A stretch of 9,084 bases of DNA from Nitratiruptor sp. Lineage in GTDB: Bacteria; Campylobacterota; Campylobacteria; Campylobacterales; Nitratiruptoraceae. The notes beneath the pieces are model-generated. The model did not search any database. It was not told the DNA's origin and saw nothing but the letters and a program-made list of their open reading frames with translations. The stretch is taken from assembly GCA_015494595.1 (NCBI GenBank), contig WGAX01000190.1:1-9084 (forward strand). Reading direction: 5' to 3'. Of the stretch, positions 6,036 through 9,084 are shown in pieces. The position numbers and the translations under genes were made by a program. How positions within the stretch are numbered: the stretch's first letter is position 1; the number at the start of each line of letters is the position of its first letter.

Positions 6036-7380
6036 GGTATTAAAATTAAGGCATATTTTAGAAGCAGAGCTTAAAAGTAAAGAGATAGCACTCCACCCTT
6101 CAGAGATTGCTGCATACTTAAAATATCTTTATAATGAAAATAGAGAAGAGTTTTATGCTTTTTTACAAAAGCTTCCAGAAGATGTATTAGGTGAAGTCCT
6201 TTTAGAGCTACCAGAATCGATAAAAGATGATGCAATTGAAAGTCTCTCAGTCAAAAAGCTAGCCCATGCTGTAGAGGAGCTTGATAGTGATGATGCGGTA
6301 GATTTGGTTAAAGATATTGAAGATATTGATCAGAAGCTGGAGCAGCAGGTTTTAGACAATCTTGATAAAGAGTATAAAAAAGAGATTGAGAGCCTGAGCC
6401 ACTATGATGAGGAGTTGGCAGGTGCGTATATGCAAACAGAGGTCTTTAAGGCCTATGAGGATGAGAGCATCAAAGAAGCCATTGAGCGATTGCGCAAACT
6501 CAAAAAGGAGGGGGAGCTCTCCAATGTTCATCAAGTCTATGTAGTGGATAGGGATGAGAAGCTTAAAGCTATTATTCCTCTTGAAGATTTAATCCTTTTT
6601 GATTTTAATAAGCGCTTTAAAGATGTGGTGCAAGATAAAAAGTATGAGCCAATTACTGTCAAAGCTGATGAGCCAATTGCTGATTTAATTAAGAAATTTG
6701 AAGATTACGATTTGGCCGTGGTAGCGGTTGTGGACAATGAAGGGAGGCTTCTTGGGCGTATTACCTCAGACGATGTGATCGATTTGATTGAGGAGCAAGC
6801 AACTGAGCAGATCTACAATCTTGCAGGTGTAGAAGATGAGGTCGAGGAAGAGGGCGATATTAAAGAGATTACCAAAAAGCGCGCCTGGTGGCTTTTGATT
6901 AACTTAGGTACTGCGATTTTAGCCTCTTTTGTGATAGGGCTTTTTGATGAGACGATCCAAAAGTATGTGGCATTGGCAGTACTTATGCCAATCGTTGCCT
7001 CTATGGGTGGCAATGCCGGCACCCAGACCTTAACGGTTGTAGTGCGTAAATTGGCATTAGGAGAGATTGATTGGCAAAATGCCAAAAAAGCGCTTTTGCA
7101 AGAGACACTCATTTCGCTTTTTAATGGACTTATCTTTGCAGTGGTAATGGGAGCCATTGCTTGGATATGGTTTAATGATAAGATGCTAGGGATTGTGATT
7201 GCTTTGGCAATGGTCATAAATCTTTTGGCTGCTGGCTTTTTTGGAGCGCTCATTCCACTCTTTCTCAAAAAAATTGGCCAAGATCCGGCTGTAGGAAGCT
7301 CTGTGCTGCTTACGACTGTTACAGATGTGGTGGGCTTTTTTGCCTTTTTAGGACTTGCAAAAATGATGCTGGTGCACTAA
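6022..7380 (+). CDS. mgtE: Magnesium channel/transporter MgtE
   Basis: With the start at 6022 the protein has 452 residues, the usual MgtE length. Domain order is complete. The acidic helical N domain (about 25-125) contains repeats such as LPEDVLGEVLLELPE. Two CBS domains follow (about 130-195 and 200-262; GRLLGRITSDDVIDLIEE at 241-258), then a connecting helix, then five membrane helices (about 287-450). The pore signature PIVASMGGNAGTQTLTVVVR is at 323-342. The conserved pore aspartate is probably D435 in TTVTDVVGFF. MgtE is a Mg2+-gated dimeric channel of the inner membrane; in the Thermus structure Mg2+ bound between N and CBS domains closes the pore. The start overlaps the M23 gene by 14 bp and the Nudix gene begins 1 nt after the stop, so all three should be on one transcript. 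Nothing is missing or unusual in the protein itself. Confidence 0.96.
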   Translation: MQKDEVLKLRHILEAELKSKEIALHPSEIAAYLKYLYNENREEFYAFLQKLPEDVLGEVLLELPESIKDDAIESLSVKKLAHAVEELDSDDAVDLVKDIEDIDQKLEQQVLDNLDKEYKKEIESLSHYDEELAGAYMQTEVFKAYEDESIKEAIERLRKLKKEGELSNVHQVYVVDRDEKLKAIIPLEDLILFDFNKRFKDVVQDKKYEPITVKADEPIADLIKKFEDYDLAVVAVVDNEGRLLGRITSDDVIDLIEEQATEQIYNLAGVEDEVEEEGDIKEITKKRAWWLLINLGTAILASFVIGLFDETIQKYVALAVLMPIVASMGGNAGTQTLTVVVRKLALGEIDWQNAKKALLQETLISLFNGLIFAVVMGAIAWIWFNDKMLGIVIALAMVINLLAAGFFGALIPLFLKKIGQDPAVGSSVLLTTVTDVVGFFAFLGLAKMMLVH

Positions 7381-7381
7381 A

Positions 7382-7927
7382 ATGATAAAAAAGATTAAAC
7401 CACTCCAAAATCCAAAATTTATCCAGCCGGTAGAGATAATCTATGAGCAGAGTGGTAAGCTTAAGCGCTGGGAGGCGGTGAAGGCGCATGATAGCGTGGC
7501 CGTGCTGCTTTACCATCCCCAAAGGGACGCTTTTGTTCTTGTCAAGCAGTTTCGCCCAGCTCTGTTTATGCAGCAGGGATTACCTTATAGCTACGAGCTT
7601 TGTGCGGGGATTGTGGATAAAGATCTGAGCTTAAAGCAAATAGCTATTGAAGAGGTGGCTGAGGAGACAGGGTATGTAGTAAAGAGCTTGCACAAAATTA
7701 CCTCTTTTTTTACATCTGTTGGCTTTGCAGGCTCAAAACAGACGCTTTTCTATGCTGAAGTAACTCAGCAAAGCGGCCAAGGCGGCGGAATAGAGGATGA
7801 GGAGATAGAAGTAGTGTATCTACCAACAACTCAGGCAGAAGAGTTTATGAATGATGAGTCCAAGCCAAAGACGCCTGGACTGCTTTTTGCCTTATGTTGG
7901 TGGTTTGATAGCTCTTACTCACAATAG
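7382..7927 (+). CDS. Nudix hydrolase, NUDT14/UDP-sugar or ADP-ribose diphosphatase type
   Basis: This 181-residue cytosolic Nudix protein most resembles the NUDT14-like subgroup, which hydrolyses UDP-glucose or ADP-ribose to nucleoside monophosphate and sugar phosphate. Supporting stretches are SVAVLLYHPQRDAFVLVKQF (38-57), YELCAGIVDKDLSLKQ (71-86), SVGFAGSKQTLFYAEV and the GGGIEDEEIEVVYL loop. The Nudix box spans 76-98. Against GX5EX7REUXEEXGU the metal-binding E91, E94 and E95 and the closing GY are kept. The first Glu is replaced by Leu, and the Arg before E91 is Glu (IEEVAEETGY). The first change resembles other NUDT14-type boxes; the Arg-to-Glu change is less usual. The gene starts 1 nt after mgtE with no clear SD, so it is probably coupled. 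The 3' end overlaps convergent aguB by 13 bp. Substrate choice cannot be settled from sequence. Confidence 0.88.
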   Translation: MIKKIKPLQNPKFIQPVEIIYEQSGKLKRWEAVKAHDSVAVLLYHPQRDAFVLVKQFRPALFMQQGLPYSYELCAGIVDKDLSLKQIAIEEVAEETGYVVKSLHKITSFFTSVGFAGSKQTLFYAEVTQQSGQGGGIEDEEIEVVYLPTTQAEEFMNDESKPKTPGLLFALCWWFDSSYSQ

Positions 7928-8778
7928 CGTTGCAACAGAGCTTGATACGCATCGATTCTACGATCGCGAAGAAATGGCCAGATGTCTCGTACCTGTTTTA
8001 TTCTTTCAAAAGAGATCTCTACTTGTAAAGCTATCTCTTGTTGCTCAGTTGCTTGAGCGAGTATCTCTCCTTGAGCTCCGCAGGCAAAACTATTGCCCCA
8101 AAATCTAATCCCCTCTAAACAGCCACTAGGATCTTTTTCAAAACCTACTCTATTAACACTTACAAGTGGCAATCCATTGGCAATGGCGTGGGAGCGCTGA
8201 ATAGTAATCCAGGCATCAAGCTGGCGCTCTTTCTCCTCATCACTATCTTCATCAAACCAGCCAATGGCGGTAGGATAGATAAGAATTTGTGCTCCTTTGA
8301 GTGTCATAATCCTAGCAGCTTCTGGAAACCATTGATCCCAGCACACAAGTACACCAAGTCTGCCCACACTTGTATCAATTGGCTCAAAGCCAAGGTCTCC
8401 TGGCGTGAAGTAGAACTTCTCATAAAATCCTGGATCGTCAGGTATGTGCATTTTGCGGTACTTTCCAGCTATCTTACCCTTGTCAAAAACTACGGCTGTA
8501 TTGTGATAGAGCCCAGGGGCTCGCTCTTCAAAGAGGCTAGCTACCAGGACTATCTCTTTTTCTTCGCTTACCCAGCGCCAAAACTCTACATCTGTACTAA
8601 ATTCATTAGCAAGAGCAAAATTGAGAGGATTTTCATTTTGGCAAAAGTAGGGTCCTTGATGAAGCTCTTGCAAAACAACAAGCTCTGCTTCAGGAGCACT
8701 CTCTATAAGGGAGAGTGTACGCTCAATGGTGGCTTTTTTATTTTGGTGAAACTTTTGCTGAATAAGGGCTACTCTCAT
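7915..8778 (-). CDS. aguB: N-carbamoylputrescine amidase (nitrilase-superfamily carbon-nitrogen hydrolase)
   Basis: This 287-residue cytosolic enzyme belongs to the AguB branch of the nitrilase superfamily. It cleaves N-carbamoylputrescine to putrescine, CO2 and ammonia, downstream of agmatine deiminase (AguA), supplying polyamine synthesis. The catalytic triad is visible: Glu38 in LQELHQGPYFCQ, Lys109 in KYRKMHIPDDPGFYEKFYF, and Cys146 in LGVLVCWDQWFPEAAR (numbered from the ATG). RQLDAWITIQRSHAIANGLP and NRVGFE also fit AguB. I chose the ATG at 8778; one in-frame TTG just upstream (8781) adds a single residue. Upstream there is only a weak AAAAG. The sequence TGATG places the stop of a short upstream reading frame over the start. 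An IS200/IS605 left end begins about 25 nt upstream, so the native promoter or an upstream operon partner has probably been displaced. aguA is not in the window. Confidence 0.92.
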   Translation of the reverse strand: MRVALIQQKFHQNKKATIERTLSLIESAPEAELVVLQELHQGPYFCQNENPLNFALANEFSTDVEFWRWVSEEKEIVLVASLFEERAPGLYHNTAVVFDKGKIAGKYRKMHIPDDPGFYEKFYFTPGDLGFEPIDTSVGRLGVLVCWDQWFPEAARIMTLKGAQILIYPTAIGWFDEDSDEEKERQLDAWITIQRSHAIANGLPLVSVNRVGFEKDPSGCLEGIRFWGNSFACGAQGEILAQATEQQEIALQVEISFERIKQVRDIWPFLRDRRIDAYQALLQRYCE

Positions 8779-8801
8779 CAATCAATCTTTTCAGCATTCA
8801 T
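8778..8801 (-). other. Short residual frame ending in TGATG at aguB start
   Basis: Reading toward aguB, a frame encoding MNAEKID ends in TGA, whose last base is the A of the aguB ATG. Overlaps of this type (also 612, 2600 and 3979-3982 in this window) usually join real operon genes. This could be the last codons of a gene cut off by the insertion element, or simply chance. Only 7 codons are host sequence, so the gene cannot be identified. Confidence 0.2.
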
Positions 8802-8804
8802 AGA

Positions 8805-8824
8805 CCTCGCCTTTCAAGGCGGGG
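8805..8824 (+). repeat. Left-end hairpin of the IS element
   Basis: CCTCGCCT (8805-8812) pairs with AGGCGGGG (8817-8824) over 8 bp with one T-G wobble and the loop TTCA. Such imperfect subterminal hairpins are what TnpA binds as single-stranded DNA in this superfamily. Competing pairings exist: AGGCG (8817-8821) with CGCCT (8832-8836), and GGAGG (8823-8827) with CCTCC (8842-8846). No U-tract follows on either strand, so it is not an intrinsic terminator. Confidence 0.7.
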
Positions 8825-8838
8825 AGGAGAACGCCTAC

Positions 8839-8868
8839 TTACCTCCTTTCGCTAGATTTTAGTATAAT
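8839..8868 (+). promoter_or_regulatory. Putative promoter of tnpB, TATAAT abutting the start codon
   Basis: A perfect TATAAT lies at 8863-8868 and the ATG follows immediately at 8869. A weak -35 (TTACCT, 8839-8844) is 18 nt upstream. A start site about 7 nt past the -10 box falls at about 8875, which is exactly the second in-frame ATG. If used, this promoter would make a leaderless tnpB mRNA; no SD is visible upstream of either ATG. Confidence 0.45.
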
Positions 8869-9084
8869 ATGCGTATGGAAGCTATACGCACACAAAGAAA
8901 CCGCCTCAGACTCAAGCCGTCCAAGATGGAGGCTATCAAAGCTATGAGTCTTACCTGCGCAAGGCTCTACAATGAGGCGTTGTATAGCGTGCGTCAATAC
9001 TATTTCCAAAACGGCGAGTATCTCAATTATGCCGCTAATTACCACAGAGTCAAAACATCCCCCAACTACCAAATGCTCCTGAGC
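8869..9084 (+). CDS. tnpB: TnpB (IS605 OrfB family RNA-guided nuclease), N-terminal 72 codons
   Basis: The frame is open to the right edge and encodes an N-terminus typical of TnpB/IS605 OrfB proteins: IRTQRNRLRLKPSKMEAIKA (6-25), then LTCARLYNEALYSVRQYYF (28-46), then YLNYAANYHRVKTSPNYQML (51-70). This is the wedge/REC region that begins such proteins. The catalytic RuvC residues and zinc finger are outside the window. TnpB is the compact RNA-guided DNA endonuclease, related to the ancestor of Cas12, that cuts excised donor sites and so helps the element persist. ATG codons at 8869 and 8875 are both possible; a TATAAT box directly before them favours a leaderless transcript starting at the second. 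G+C is 97 of 204 bases (8881-9084), above comEC but below parts of glcD, so composition alone does not prove recent transfer. Whether the full gene is intact cannot be seen. Confidence 0.85.
   Translation, partial: MRMEAIRTQRNRLRLKPSKMEAIKAMSLTCARLYNEALYSVRQYYFQNGEYLNYAANYHRVKTSPNYQMLLS
8870..8890 (+). repeat. Inverted repeat/hairpin over the tnpB start codon
   Basis: TGCGTAT (8870-8876) and ATACGCA (8884-8890) are perfectly complementary, with a 7-nt loop that can close further by two pairs. Both candidate ATG codons are wholly or partly within the left arm. In RNA it could mask the start; in single-stranded DNA it could be a further structural element of the left end. Confidence 0.5.

Larger units (their letters stand above)
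8802..9084 (+). mobile_element. IS200/IS605-superfamily element, left end plus start of tnpB (runs off window)
   Basis: The element is recognised by a GC-rich subterminal hairpin followed within 45 nt by a tnpB gene. The exact left boundary is uncertain; it may lie just after TTCAT at 8797-8801, but I have no empty site for comparison. Only about 65 nt separate the hairpin foot from tnpB and the other flank is aguB, so there is no tnpA on this side. The element is therefore either tnpB-only (IS1341-type) or has tnpA beyond the window. The right end, where the guide RNA (omegaRNA) scaffold would lie, is not visible. Confidence 0.75.

Noticed and set aside
6813..7268. Minus-strand open frame of 151 codons inside mgtE
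   Set aside because: It is antisense to the membrane domain and CBS end of a clear MgtE; its low-complexity Ser/Thr/Lys/Ala translation is a mirror of codon bias.
7911..7941. GCTCT/AGAGC inverted repeat at the Nudix-aguB convergent junction as a bidirectional terminator
   Set aside because: It has only 5 bp of stem, a 21-nt loop and no T-tract, and is inside coding sequence of both genes.
8779..8781. TTG one codon before the aguB ATG as the start
   Set aside because: It adds only one Met-equivalent residue and has no better ribosome-binding site; ATG 8778 is the simpler choice.
8805..8824. GC-rich hairpin as a Rho-independent terminator for either flanking gene
   Set aside because: No run of T follows on either strand, it lies upstream of both genes, and its position before tnpB fits an IS left-end structure.
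8188..8862. Long plus-strand open frame (224 codons) opposite aguB and across the IS left end
   Set aside because: It runs antisense to a gene with an intact catalytic triad and overlaps the insertion-element end, and its translation shows no recognisable domain. It is a shadow frame.
1..9084. CRISPR array, tRNA, rRNA, toxin-antitoxin or phage defence cluster
   Set aside because: No regularly spaced repeats, no tRNA-like cloverleaf and no small paired genes were seen; apart from the TnpB element all genes are core housekeeping or envelope genes.

Overview
The window looks like chromosomal core sequence from a Campylobacterota (epsilonproteobacterial) genome. The DnaB carries the lysine/glutamate-rich insertion I associate with that group. 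The gene order comEC - yihY - glcD - pgbA-like - M23 peptidase matches, from memory, Campylobacter jejuni Cj1211-Cj1215. The dnaB-comEC pair matches H. pylori HP1362-HP1361. A free-living, vent-type lineage such as Nitratiruptor is possible, but I cannot fix the genus from this sequence.

Layout. (1) Positions 1-1850, plus strand: the 3' part of the replicative helicase gene dnaB, coupled by a TAATG junction to a short-form comEC (DNA-uptake channel). (2) Positions 1776-4656, minus strand: a tight operon of a PgbA_N-family secreted protein (TTG start), a GlcD-type FAD oxidase and a YihY/BrkB membrane protein. The genes overlap by 4 and 1 bases, and the last one converges on and overlaps comEC by 75 bp. 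(3) Positions 4657-4847: an AT-rich divergent promoter region with two adjacent palindromes. (4) Positions 4848-7927, plus strand: a second tight operon of an M23 peptidoglycan hydrolase (Csd3/HdpA/Pgp3 type), the Mg2+ channel MgtE (14-bp overlap) and a NUDT14-like Nudix hydrolase (1-nt gap). (5) Positions 7915-8778, minus strand: an N-carbamoylputrescine amidase (aguB), convergent with the Nudix gene. (6) Positions about 8802 to the right edge: the left end of an IS200/IS605-superfamily element, with a subterminal hairpin, a TATAAT box touching the start codon, and the first 72 codons of a tnpB.

How the genes work together. The blocks cover replication and DNA uptake, cell-envelope maintenance (M23 peptidase, PgbA-like secreted protein), Mg2+ homeostasis, 2-hydroxyacid oxidation, nucleotide-sugar housecleaning and putrescine synthesis. 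Most of this is ordinary core genome. The part most worth a second look is the right edge: a TnpB element sits directly upstream of aguB, has no tnpA on its left side, appears to be transcribed leaderless, and has a hairpin over the tnpB start. No rRNA, tRNA or CRISPR array is visible, and no gene-free stretch exceeds about 190 bp.
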